DNA of 64,000 nt from Parachlorella kessleri (lineage: Eukaryota; Chlorophyta; Trebouxiophyceae; Chlorellales; Chlorellaceae), in NCBI GenBank assembly GCA_001598975.1, contig BBXU01000219.1:1-64000 (forward strand). Reading direction: 5' to 3'. Numbering within the stretch: the stretch's first letter is position 1; each line of letters begins with the position of its first letter. Below the pieces are notes generated by a model. The model did no database searches. It was not told where the DNA came from and saw nothing but the letters and a program-made list of their open reading frames with translations. Positions 43,524-54,643 of the stretch are shown one piece after another. The position numbers and the translations under genes were made by a program.

Positions 43524-44728
43524 CGAGCTTGCTGCTTCAGCATCCGGTGCTTTTTCTGGTGGTACCAGACCTCACTGCTGGTTTTGCTGTGGCTCTGTCT
43601 TGGTGTATTGGGTGAGCAAGCCGGTGGAGGTGGCGCCTTTGGACAGAGGCGTGCCGCGTCGTGGGCAGCTTATGGTAAAAGCTACAGTTCCCTTACAGTG
43701 GCACGTCGCTGAACTTGGTCATGGTTGCAAACATTGCACATTGTGAGCTGAGAACTGCTTGGCTTGATGCAAAGATCGAATTGAAGGTATTCCTGTGTAT
43801 TTCAGTGTGTAAGCCCTACTGTTACCTTTGCTCTTGACTTTATAACCCAACCGAACTTTGACAAGGTGCTTCTTATGCCTGGACATGCATTGAGTGGCAT
43901 GGGCTTGTGAGCTTTTTGGGCTACTTCAGGCAAATACGATCCCTTCTTGTCATGTGCATTCCATTTGAAGTACAATATCTGTATAGAAGATATGTGTCGA
44001 ACTGCCACCGTGAACAGCTTTCTAGCTGGTTTGTGTTTCACCACTGTCGCGCGTGCGCTGTAGACTGACGATTAGTTTCCTGAAAGTAGCTTGGAAAAAT
44101 TTGTGTAGAAAGGTTTGGAGCACATGCGGAGGCAGTGGAGCTGCGGGTGTACTGTTAGTAGGCTCAGGCAGACAGGACGGCGTGCCCCTGATGTTTTCAA
44201 CCACCTGATGCAAGCCTAGAGCAAAGTTTGCATCCAGGTTTGAAAGTCCAAAAAGTCTTGCATATCTTCCCTCTACTGGCAACACCTGCCACCAGTCACA
44301 CAATTCCTAAATACTGTGCAGGATGCCCAAGCCAGTAGCCTACTGCTTCTACCTTAGGTTAGCTGGCAGGGGAAGTTCCAGTAGACCACTATGAGCCTGC
44401 CACAGCAATACCTGCTACGTTGGTGGGCCATGCACAAGACGCGCGCAGTGCGTTTGAACACATGGCTGCCGACACGTAAGCAGCCATTCCCGGCACCTTG
44501 CCCTGGACACAGCAGCGGCCTCTCCTATGCAGCATGCTTGCTTACAGGCAGATTTTGCTAGCAAGCCTTGCGGCAAAAGGTCGGCTTGGTGGAGGGCCTT
44601 TGGGTGCAAGCAACCCCTCTGCTAAGGGCTTGGAGTAGGGTGAGGTGGAGGAAAGCCCTGGGCACGCACATATCACAAGGAGCCTCGCGGGACCCTCCTC
44701 AAAGCACTTGAAGCCCCGCTGAGCCTTG
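43524..44728. other. Convergent intergenic region, nothing recognised
   Basis: It contains the 3' ends of the unidentified gene (+) and N-myristoyltransferase (-). No coding motif is seen. TTACA on the plus strand at 44542-44546 is a TGTAA polyadenylation word for N-myristoyltransferase. Confidence 0.4.
44542..44546 (-). terminator. Putative polyadenylation signal TGTAA of N-myristoyltransferase
   Basis: TGTAA on the minus strand about 185 bp after the stop codon at 44729. Confidence 0.4.
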
Positions 44729-47700
44729 TTAAAGCATGATGAGCCCCACATCCTCGGGTGCCCATTCCTTGCCAATGCGCCAGTTGTACAGGTAGTACCG
44801 CAGCTTGCCATCTCCAATGCCAAACTTCAGCTCCTTCAACACCTGCAAGGGGAGCAGCAGCGGGTGAGAAGGTAGTATGTGTTGCATGACATAATTGAAA
44901 GCGGTTTGCATGCTTGTCATGTGGATCGAACATGCTCGTATGCCCTTCAAGAAAAGAAGCATGCGGTGAGCGTGGAAGGCAGCACAACATACTATCGAGC
45001 ACAACCCGCAGAGCCAGACTTGGTGCAAGCGTGCCAGCCTCGGTCTAGCAGGCATACTCTTCCTCTTCCACATGGCACACCTCCCACATCACAATCCCAC
45101 CCACAGGCCCCCGCACCTTTGCGTTCTCTAGGCAGTCCAGGGCGTTAAACACGTCATGCCCTGTCTGGTGCGCCAGTATGAGCGCATCGTTCAACAGTTG
45201 CAGCAGCGGGACGGAGCCGGGCACGGTGTAGAACATGTATGCCGCCTGCACAGCCACCAACTGGGTTCCAGTGGAATGACATCCCACACGGATTGTTCAT
45301 CGCTGCTCCCAGCCAGAACCGTGACGGCCTGGTCGTGTGGAACTAAGGCAGGGTGTGGGCAGCAGAAGCTAAGGCAGCAGGAGCTGTACCAGCGAACCCT
45401 CTTTTTGTCAGACAGACAGTGGCCTAAGGTGCAGCAGCCCTAATCAACATCCCACTCATGACCACTAGCTCCCTAGAGCGGGCATGCGGCGCTCCTTAGT
45501 GCTACCCCCCTCACCATACCACGTTACTTACAATGTAGAGAAATGCCAGCCCAATGACCCCACCTCAGCTTTGAGCATGTTTGAGTCCCCACCATGGTGC
45601 TGCGCCGTGTGTAGAAGCTGAGCAAGTCCCCACCAGCAGAAAGTCAGCACACAAGTTTTTAAAAAAAGGCAGCCTAGAAGGAAAGGCCAACCGCAGCCTA
45701 GAAGGAAAGGCTGGCCCTACCTTAAGCTCTGAGTAGGTCTCGTTGCCGATGACGGTGCTGGGCAGCGTGTAGAAGCTGAGCAGGTCGGTGATGGCGCCCC
45801 CCGCCCCCTCCACCACCCAGGTGTTGACCACGCCCGACTGCATCACCAGCCAGTGGCGCACCTCGTTCTCATCCAGGATTGGGTACAGCCTGTACCGCTG
45901 CAGGTAGCTGTCTAGGAGGGCCTTGACCTGCAGAGTGAGGGGCAGGGAGGCAGGGGACCACATTGTTTTTAAGGTGGCTGCGTTAGAGAGGAGCACCTCT
46001 ATATAATGCCGCAGGTGCTCTCAGGGTGAGGGCCACAGAGTGCACTAGAGCGGTGAGCCAATGTGACGAGGTATGGGGACTCACGCAGCTTTGTGGAGCA
46101 GCAGGGCCCCCCCCCTCCCCCTTGCCAAGGAAGTACAGTACCAGTATGATGGTCCGGTACAGAATCTGTAGTACAGTACAGTACAGCATGACCAGCACAT
46201 GCTGACTACGCCTCTCACACGGAACTTATGCCCCCAGCCTGCCATAACCAGCACCAGTTGAACCCCCCCCCCCCCCACCCCACCCCCCAAACACACACCT
46301 GGCCACCCACACACCCCTTGCACCTGGGCACACACCATATGCATGCGCACTGACTCACCTGTGGCACATCCTTGCCTTCCATGGGCCTCAGCCCGGGCGT
46401 GGCCGGCTGCTCTGGGAGCTTGTATAGCTTGATACACCGCGCCATCGTCTGCCGCGGGCCCAGGCTGCAGGTCACACAACCGACAGGCGAGACGGGCGGC
46501 TCGAGCTTGGCGTCTTCCATCCTGGCGGGTCTGTTAGCTGAGGACAAGGGAAAGCCCGCTTGGAGCCTACTTCATGCTTCCCTTCTCAACGCTGCCTGCC
46601 ATCAGCAGCTTAGAGCAACAGCCGTTACATATCCCAGAAGCCAAGAATACAGGCATTGCTGCTTTTCCCTTGCACGCTCCCGCAGGGGCTGACACGCTCA
46701 GCGGGACCCCCACCTGCTGAATCCGATGCTGACCAGCTTGCGTGGGTTGAGGGAGCGGTGGTAATACTGGCACTCGGCTGCCGGCTTGGGCAGTACCACT
46801 CCCGCTGTGTACACGGCCTGCAGGCAGGCCCCGGCACCACCTGGACTCCTTCCAAAGACGAGTGTGTCAGGTGACAGTTGTGTCGCCTGGTTCAAGGGAC
46901 CGCTCTACCAAAGCCCGAACCCCATACGCACCAATTACGGTGGTCAACAGGTTGCACGGACCCACCAGGGATCCTACAAGCTGGGCCCTGTCTGCAGCAA
47001 CGCAGCCGCCGCTGCCAGGACCCTCCCTCACCTGCCAGATGCTGCACAGGTTGACCCGCCGGGTGATCTCCTTGATCAGCACCGGCGCCAGCCGCTTGTG
47101 GCGCAGCTTCTTGTGCACGCACAAGAAGTTTATCTCCACCGCGGGCAGCGTGGTGGCGTTGGCTTGCAGCGTCACGGGGATGGCCGAGATGAAGGCAACC
47201 AGCTTGCCGGTCGTGCTGCGAGGGGGGGTGCAAGCAGGGGTAGGTGCTGTGGTGTGCAGGCAGGCGGTAAAAGCAGGCTGCTCCTTGATTGCCCGGGTAA
47301 TCGGGCACCGCAAGTCCTGTTGCGACTGAGGGACTTGCTCCAATGGTATGTTGACGGGGCGGCATGCCGTCCGGGCATATGGTGCGCCTGAGCTAGCAGG
47401 ACAAGCTGGGGTGAGCAGGGCTGCCACGCAGCAGGGCTTTAGACTGCAGGCTCAATACTACATGCTGGCAAACAAAATGTGCTGGGGCTCACCTAACCCG
47501 CACGCCGCAGTGCCAGTCTCTCCGGAACCCCGGCGGTTCCAGCGCCCACCGCAGGAACTCTTTGCTGTAGGCAAACCTGTGCAACACACTGACAAGAGTC
47601 ACAGGACAGCGGGAGATGCGGGGCATAACACACGCATATGATGACAATAGAAATCCTCGAATAAAGTATACGACACCAGTGCACTGCAGTGTCAGAAGCG

Positions 47701-48562
47701 CATTGTGCAGAGAGTGGTCTCTCAGCAGCATGCCGACACCTCAGTGCTTGGGCAATACAAGGTGGGGGAATGCTAATCGTTTGAGACTAAACGTGAGAGA
47801 CTAACAGGGCTTATGATGATACGGACGCGTCAGTGGCTCACCTAAACATGTTGTCGTCGTCCTCCACATAGTGGTATGTAAGGAGCTCATAGACCTGCAC
47901 CCAGAACGCCTCAGCCCTTGCCTGCCGCACTGCCCAGTGTCCCTTGGGAGCCCTGAATATGCACCCAGAGCTGGCAGGGAGGGCATTGAAACTGCATCGA
48001 CTACTTCCACGGCTGGCATGGTTGACCCATGTCACGAACTAAGCCTGCAAAATCTTGCCCGTCTGTACAGCCCACCTCAGCAAGCTCCGCGTCATTGTCA
48101 ATGTTGCAGTCACGCCACTGGAAGCTGCAGCACAGCAATGACAATATTAGTCTATGTTGACCGGGGTCATTTAGCTCAGAAGCTCTTGCTGTTAAGCAGA
48201 CGCAAGATTCTTGCAACGATGAAACCGTGGGAACTAAGCCTTCTTTACCTCTCAGGCAAATTTAGAGGCTCTTTCCTGACCTCCTCCACTGTCTTCTCTT
48301 TGTCTATTGGGCCATCCTCAACCTGCTAGAGAGCCCCAGGAGCCTCCTGGCTACAATCGTAGGTGGATATGCGGAGCATAGTCACTGCAACAAGTACTTC
48401 GCCCACCTCAGAGGTGCTGGCCTCACTAAACTGTACTACTGGTTGCGTCCCCCAGAAAGCGTACTTGTCCTTCTGCTGCTTCTTTTGGTTGCCCAAAGTA
48501 AGTGTCCCTAGCGCGTCTTTCACTTTATCTGACAGGTCCTTGTCAGGCTTCTTGTCCGCCAT
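44729..48562 (-). CDS. NMT1: Glycylpeptide N-tetradecanoyltransferase (N-myristoyltransferase)
   Basis: Eleven exons join in phase: 48562-48407, 48322-48249, 48124-48076, 47894-47842, 47576-47493, 47215-47032, 46817-46714, 46464-46359, 45927-45721, 45245-45117 and 44842-44729; total 1,260 nt, 419 residues, the normal length. The enzyme transfers myristate from myristoyl-CoA to N-terminal glycine of proteins in the cytosol. Family marks run through it: [50 protein letters not shown], signature 1 [79 protein letters not shown] and signature 2 [16 protein letters not shown]. The C-terminus ends DVGLIML; the last residues serve as catalytic base in known structures. The N-terminal 30 residues are Lys-rich and probably flexible. 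All introns are GT-AG. The start ATG lies 275 bp from the divergent F-box/LRR gene. Confidence 0.97.
45562..45634 (-). pseudogene. Duplicate of the 3' half of N-myristoyltransferase exon 9 in the next intron
   Basis: The minus strand encodes [20 protein letters not shown] in an open frame, aligning with [20 protein letters not shown] at the end of exon 9. The copy keeps a donor-like AG|GTGGGG where exon 9 has AAG|GTAGGG. Nucleotide similarity is high over about 70 bp. It is a tandem duplication of an exon end with its splice donor and may be a relic or an alternative exon end. Confidence 0.7.
45668..45713 (+). repeat. Tandem 24-bp repeat beside an exon border
   Basis: The unit GCAGCCTAGAAGGAAAGGC occurs twice with a 24-bp period, directly downstream (on the minus strand) of exon 9 of N-myristoyltransferase and between it and the exon-end duplicate. 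Confidence 0.8.
46171..46186 (+). repeat. GTACA microsatellite
   Basis: Three tandem copies of GTACA inside an N-myristoyltransferase intron. Confidence 0.7.
46263..46309 (+). repeat. Poly-C tract followed by CA repeat
   Basis: A run of about 15 cytosines continues as CACCCCACCCCCC and then ACACACACC within the same intron. On the transcribed minus strand it is a long G-run with quadruplex potential. Confidence 0.8.
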
Positions 48563-48837
48563 GCCAGATGGTGATCAGATAGTGAAGCGTGACAACTTCA
48601 ATCAAGGGTTAAACCAAGAATTTTATGTGTCGCAGCCCAGCACCTGCCGTCCATTGCCAGGATCAGTCAAGTTGTTGTCCCCCGCCGTTCTTGCGCCCTT
48701 GGTTGACGCGGTTTGCTGCTTTGTCTCTTGTTTTAAATGTGCAGTCAAGTTTACTTGATTTTGACCGGTACGTACAACCTCACCCAGGGAACTACCAAGT
48801 CCAAGTACCTCAAGAGTTTCTTGTTGTTGGCTATATC
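48563..48837. promoter_or_regulatory. Divergent promoter region, N-myristoyltransferase / F-box-LRR A
   Basis: 275 bp between two divergent start codons. The N-myristoyltransferase side is likely the constitutive promoter. No specific element is recognised, and the F-box/LRR start could lie slightly upstream of 48838. Confidence 0.35.
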
Positions 48838-51150
48838 ATGATCAAGGCCAAAGCTGGTCAACCGGTACACCATGGGCGCACCATCAGCGTTCTCAGTGAC
48901 GACTTACTGTCCCTCATAATCTCTTACCTCACTTCACAAGAGAAGTAAGCAAGCGTGGTGGGCCTGTGGCTTCTTGCTGGGGGAGCCGCTACCAAGTTTG
49001 AAGCCAGTGGGTCCGTATGCCCGGTATGCAGTAGTGTTCTGGGCAGTCCAGGCATCCTACCATCACCGTTGGTCACTGCTGCTGCCCCAGGTTGAGAGCG
49101 ATGCCCATTTGTAAGCGCTGGGCCAGGCTTGTGCGGGACCTCCAAACTGGCCTGTTGATAGATGAGCCGTCCGATCTTGCGGAGCGTGAGCAAGGGTGCC
49201 TAGGCAGAGCACTACTGGCTGCCCTGGACGCCAGGGCTGGGCGCATCATAAAGTTGGAAACATTTTGCAGCAGCCCAGCAGATATGGAGTGGCAGAGCTT
49301 CGTGGTGGGTTGCCTGCGGCCACACCTGCTTACTTTGGACATCAAGCAATGTCTGCAACTGGATACGATAGAACAGAAGCTGCCGTGGCTGACAGGGCTA
49401 CCAAAATTGCAGGTTAGTGAGTGAGAACCCTGAAATTGCGCCAGGCAGTGAACGAGGAGTTCCTGCGGGCCTGCAGTGCCCTCAACTTTGTACGAAGCGC
49501 CGCTCCTATACGCTCTGTAGTGCTGGGTGTCATGAGGATACCTTGCACGCTTGCTAAGACGATCTGTTGCCTTTAATAACATTTTGTGCAAGCAATCGAG
49601 ATCGTGACCAGTATGACAGCTTTGGCCCTTGCACAATGTAGGATTTGACTGTGCGTGACACCTGCAACACTTGTTTTCTGGAGTCTGCTAGCGTAGCCAC
49701 TTCCCTAACAAGGTAGGCTGCCTCATCAGACCGCTGCTTCATCAGACCACCCACCCATGAGCTTGCAGGTCTCCAATGTCGGCCATAAGAAACAGATTCC
49801 CAAGCCTTCAATGCCTTAAGTGGTGCACAACAGCAGGGGAATCATGGGTGGGCCTGGCGCCCGTGCAGCTTACAAACAGGTTCGTACACAGCTCCTCGCA
49901 ACCATGCCTGCCACTGTGATATTCTCATGCAGGCTGGCGATTTCATGGGGGCACTGGCCCAACCTTACAAGCCCAGCCTCCCAGTCCCTGGCAGGGTTGA
50001 CCCGCTTGCAGACCCTCTACCTGCGCACCCTAGTCATAAACCCGCCTTTGCTGAACTCCCTCCCCCCAAGCCTGATCGACCTGGCCTTGCCATGCGCGTA
50101 CCTGCGCAGCGGTGGCCTGAGCAGGGCCCTGCAGCGGCTACCAGGCCTCACTTCGCTGTGTCTTGCTGGATGCATCTCCCTGACACAAAGCGACCTGCTC
50201 AGCGTGCCGCTGTCTAGGATGACTGGTCTGAAGGTCCTGCGGCTAGATGACTGTGCTCTTAGAGAGCTGCCTAAGCAGCTACCGGGTTTGACGAGCCTGC
50301 AGGTGAACTTGTCTGTGGCAGCACCAAGGCCTTGTCACTGCCCAGCCTTGGCCAAAGAGGGATCCTGGTTGAGATGGAGCTAGCGCCTCAGAGAGCGGCC
50401 ATTCTGGAAGCGCGTCAGTCGAGTGGCTCTGTATGACAGGTTGCAAGCCGTTTCGAGGTGGCTCATGTTCTCACCTGTCTCCTCACACAGGTCCTGGCCC
50501 CTGGCTTTCCACACTGTGAGGGGCGGCAGCATCAAACGTTACTAAATTAGGGAAACTGAGTGTTTGCATGTTCGTAGGTACTGAACCTCCGTAATAACAA
50601 GCTGGAGCACCTGAGGGGTGAGGGAACTGCTTTCCTACGGCGCCTGCAAGCACTTGACGTCTCCAATAACTCCCTCCAGATTGGGGCGCCAGCATTGTTG
50701 CAGCAGGCACCTGCACTGCAGCTCTTAGTCTGGACAGACGTGCAGCATTATATGGCACGCAGGTCGGTTTGATGCGGAACCTGAAACGTGCATAGGCTGT
50801 TTGCCATAGCCAGCAGCGACAGAAACTGCTTTCTTGCTTCATATTGGTGGACCAGCCCCAGCTGCGGCGAACTTGTGCTTGCTGCCTGGCTGTCTGAAAT
50901 TAGGCTTATGGACAGAGTCCGAGCGAGAGTCTCACAGAAGCTGTGGATGAAAAAATATCTCTTATCTCTAATCCCTACGTGCTTTGCCTACTGCAGCGTA
51001 TCACCCACCGGCACAAGACTAGAGCCAGCGGTCGCTGCCAGCTTCGACCTGTCAGGTTATGGAGGAGAGTACTATTTTGGGGAGTTAGTGCGGGCCCCTC
51101 AGCTGATACCGCTGTGGAGGCTGCTGCGTGGAGAGCCTGAGTACTTCTGA
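48838..51150 (+). CDS. F-box/leucine-rich repeat protein, tandem copy A
   Basis: Exons 48838-48944, 49091-49412, 49642-49712, 49933-50302, 50578-50762 and 50997-51150 join in phases 2, 0, 2, 0 and 2, about 402 residues. The N-terminus is an F-box-like motif split by intron 1: TISVLSDDLLSLIISYLTSQ joined to LRAMPICKRWARLVRDLQTG. Leucine-rich repeats follow (SLAGLTRLQTLYLRTL, LPGLTSLCLAGC, MTGLKVLRLDDCALRELPKQ, LNLRNNKLEHL, LQALDVSNNSLQIGAP). The C-terminus ends LIPLWRLLRGEPEYF. F-box proteins link substrates to SKP1-CUL1 ubiquitin ligases and LRRs bind the substrate. All introns are GT-AG. This is the first of three head-to-tail paralogues with identical intron phases. TGTAA follows the stop by about 560 bp. 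Confidence 0.8.
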
Positions 51151-51707
51151 CAAACATAAAAACTAAGGTCGCACTAGCAGGATTTGCAGGCTAGCGTAGT
51201 TGGTGGTGAGAAGGAGCTGAGTAGTAAACAAGCTAAGCGCTGCGGTGTTGTACTGTTGGTTATGAAACCCAACTGCAGAGTTGGAGTTCTTACATGCTTG
51301 GTGCGTGGCCGCTTGGACGGAGCAGGCATTTGCTGAGAGGGGCAACCTTGGCTTGGCAGGTACTCTTTCAGTGGTGCCCATGCTATAAGCTGGTCCCTTA
51401 CGCACGCCAGGGCGGCAAACTAGGTGCAGCGGCTGGATCAACAAGCTGTTGCTGATACTATCGTTGCTGGCCACGTGTTAAAGGGGGAGCAGAAATTTCT
51501 GTCATGACAATCATGCTCAATATCAGGCGTGTGACCTCTTCCAGCACCAGCAGCACGACCAGTGCATCATGCATTGGAAGTCTATGCAGTTGTGGGATAG
51601 CAGATAATAAGATAATCCGTCCTCAAGTCCAAGCTCATGTCCCGCCGTTGCGGCGCGCTCCAGCAAGGCATCCAAGGCTCAGCTGTCTGTAGCATGTGAA
51701 AAAGACC

Positions 51708-51712
51708 TGTAA
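51708..51712 (+). terminator. Putative polyadenylation signal TGTAA of F-box/LRR copy A
   Basis: TGTAA 558 bp after the stop of copy A and just ahead of the start of copy B. Copy C has TGTAA at a similar distance (533 bp, at 57416), which supports a conserved 3' UTR. Confidence 0.35.
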
Positions 51713-51754
51713 TCTGTACATCTGTTAAGGAATGATAAACCCTGACGACGTAAC

Positions 51755-53884
51755 ATGCGTGACTCAGCGGTGCAAGCACGCAGCTTCAGCGACCTTTCTG
51801 ACGACCTACTATCACTCATTGTTATCTATCTAAACCCGGAGCAGCGGTATGGAAAGGGTGCTACGTGTTTGTACTGGTGGTTGTGACACTTCCGACATTC
51901 TTTCACTAAGGCATGTCGCTCTTAGCGCTTCAGCATGCCCCTGTCCAGGCGTCAGGCGGCTTGTACCTGTCAACGGTGGACGAAACTTGTGAGGACCCTC
52001 CAGACTGGGCTGATACTAGTTGGGCCGGCTAGCCTCGCTCAGAATCAGCAAGGGCGCCTGGGCAGGTCACTCACAGCCGCCCTGGCGGCTAGGAGTTGCC
52101 GCCTCAGCTGGTTGCACTGTCAGAGTGGCAGCATAGCAGACTTGGACTGGCAGGCCTTTGTGGCCGGCCTGCTAGCACAGAGCCTCAGGAAATTGGCGCT
52201 CCATAGCGGTGCGGAGGCGGTGGGGCAAAGCCTGCCATGGCTGGGGGGCCTGCCATACCTTGAGGCAAGTTTGTTGCACCCGTCAACACACTTTAGGTCA
52301 TGGTTGGCAGGCACACTGCAGCAGCGCATGCTGACTGATGATTTTAGCGGGGTGCTGTTCGGGGTGGGTCAGCTCTATGTTAGGCTTGCGTGCAACTGGG
52401 AGTTGCACACTTGGCAGTTGCGTGCCGCTGCTAGGACCCCTTGAAATTGTGAAAAATCCTGCAGTGTTACAGGATCTGGCCGTGTACTGCCAGTTCACTG
52501 ACCCACATGCCATATTGGCATCGGCTGGTCTTGCAACCTCCCTCACGAGGTAAGGTCGCCTTACTGCCTGGCAGGTGCTGCAGTGGGTTCCTGGGGGATC
52601 GTCCCTCTGGGGGAAAGTAGCTGTGCCTGATGTCATACTGTGTTTAGGCACCTGCGCATGTAACTTACCCAAGCCAGCTCTGTGTTTAGGCGGCTGCCAA
52701 ACTGGGGGACCCACACGTCCGTGCAGGCTAGTCCTCCGTTTGGGAACCCCACGCACCACAGAGCCGCCCTCCCAGTCCCTGGCAGGGTTGACCCGCCTGC
52801 ACAAGCTCCACTTAGATGATCTGGGCATACACTCGTCCTTGCTAGCCGCCCTCCCCCAGAGCCTCTGCTCCCTCGCCGTGACCAACGGCTACATCCACAC
52901 TGGGGGCGTGAGCAGCTCCCTGCAGCATCTGACAGGGCTGACCTCGCTGCGCCTGACGGCGTCTGTCTCTGCTGACGTCAACGACTACTTCCGGCTGCCG
53001 CTGGCATCCCTCACCGCGTTGGAGGTGCTGCGGCTGGACCGCTGCGGGCTGAGGGAAGTTCCGGAGCAGCTGCCCCTCATGAAGAGCTTGAAGGTACAGC
53101 AGGGATGCTCAGGCTCCTGATTCAGTTGCAAGTGGGGTGAGCTGCCCCAAGCCTGCTGCACAGCTAGTAGGGCTGGTCCAAGTGGCCAAGAGCTAAGGAA
53201 GTCCCACCCGGCATGACCTCTTCTGCAGGCCCCACGGCCTCTCGCTGCTCCCCAGGCTTGAAGCAGCGCGTTTTGTCATGCTGCAGGTGTTGAGTCTTCA
53301 GGGCAACGGGCTGGAGCAGCTGCCAGCGAGGGGTGCTTACCTGGGACGCTTGCAGGCGCTGGACTGCAGCACCAACTTCTTGCCAACGGGGGTGCCCTCA
53401 TACTTGCAGCAGGCACCTGCGCTGCAGCTGCTCATCTGGAGGGAGGAAGAGAGATACGTTGCTTGCAGGTGCGGTGTGGTGGTTGAGAGGGTGCACCTGT
53501 GCGCTTGGCCTTTACGGTGTCAGCACGGCCAATGCACGGCATAAGGGTACTGCGCTGGAGCAGCAGTACCCAGGCAGCAATGTGTGAGGGTTACAGCAGA
53601 AGAGCTCGGGCAGTTCTCCTAATGCACCGCAAGTTGGTGTGTGATTCTCCTGGATGCCTCCTTCCCTGCCCTAGAGCAAAGGTGACAGAGCCCCAGCCAA
53701 TCCTGGCGCTGCTGCGTATGGGGGATGCAGGGCACCACGTCCCGGCTTAAGGCTGATGCCAGCAGTGCCCTTCGACATAGACATGTCTCCCAGCAGGCGG
53801 GAGCAGTACTTCAAGCAGTTTGTCCACACCAACCCTCAACTTGTACACCTCTGGCAGCTGCTTCTATGTGATGCTGATTTCTAG
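51755..53884 (+). CDS. F-box/leucine-rich repeat protein, tandem copy B
   Basis: Exons 51755-51846, 51949-52264, 52473-52549, 52727-53093, 53287-53468 and 53731-53884 give about 395 residues with the same intron phases as copies A and C. The F-box-like start is FSDLSDDLLSLIVIYLNPEQ joined to AACTCQRWTKLVRTLQTGL. LRR segments include PPSQSLAGLTRLHKLHLDDL, LTGLTSLRL, LTALEVLRLDRCGLREVPEQ and SLQGNGLEQLP. The second intron uses a GC donor (GAG|GCAAGT), as in copy C. The last exon is chosen at 53731 because it then matches the others in length (154 nt, as in A) and ends NPQLVHLWQLLLCDADF; an upstream acceptor at 53674 would end early at 53750. Likely an SCF ubiquitin-ligase substrate receptor (inference). 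Confidence 0.8.
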
Positions 53885-54643
53885 CTGCAGCATACGTCGC
53901 CTGGGGGCTCGCATGTTGGACTGGGTCTTAGTCATGGTGGGTGCTATTGTGGTGTTTCTCTTACCATGGTAACAAGCATTAAAGAGGCTGCTTCACACTA
54001 CACAGTTCCTGGCTTAGCAGGGATACCTTGCTGTAGCATTATTGATACGGTCAGCATATCAATGTTTCGGAAGTCTTCTTGCAACCTATATCTACTGGTA
54101 GGGCGCACCGACGCTGTGACATGCGTCATGCCTTCGAGGGGTATTTTGGGATTGCTACAAACCGGGTAGACGTGATAGCGCAGCGCCCATTTGCTTTTGC
54201 CAACATGCCCACCAGGCGCTCCAAGACAGCTCTTTCAAGTTGGTGGTTCGGCGTGTGTTGCCAAGAGACTCGAGTGACACTTAGCTTCGATCGGCCAGCT
54301 GCCTGTGTGCCAGTGAGGATTGAAGGGTTATGTCCAACACGGGCTAACTGCTGAGTTCAAAATTCTGGAGGCAGCAGCCGGCAAAACCTGCCTTGCACTT
54401 TCACAGCTCATGCTGGCTACACATACATATCAAGTGGCCTGCTTCAAGCACAGCTTCAAATACCTCTGGTTTCCTCGCCACACTGCTGTCTGACCCCTTC
54501 CAAGTCAAGTGCAAGTCAAGTGCATTTCCATCTTTGCGCCCTTGACTCACTGCTGACTCACGCGTTCTCGGGAAGAACGGGAAACCTGTCACGCACCCTG
54601 TCAGATGTCGGTTATGAGCTGCATTTTTCACGTCCAGGCTTGC

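Noticed and set aside
42808..43540. Long Gln/Arg-rich and Ala-rich frames in the other plus frames and on the minus strand
   Set aside because: They are shadows of a GC-rich low-complexity exon. Only the Ala/Pro frame ends in VDLTGEG and joins upstream exons in phase.
53675..53750. Alternative last exon of F-box/LRR copy B ending at 53750
   Set aside because: It joins in phase but has no similarity to the ends of copies A and C; the exon 53731-53884 matches them in length and in the LWQLL-type ending.
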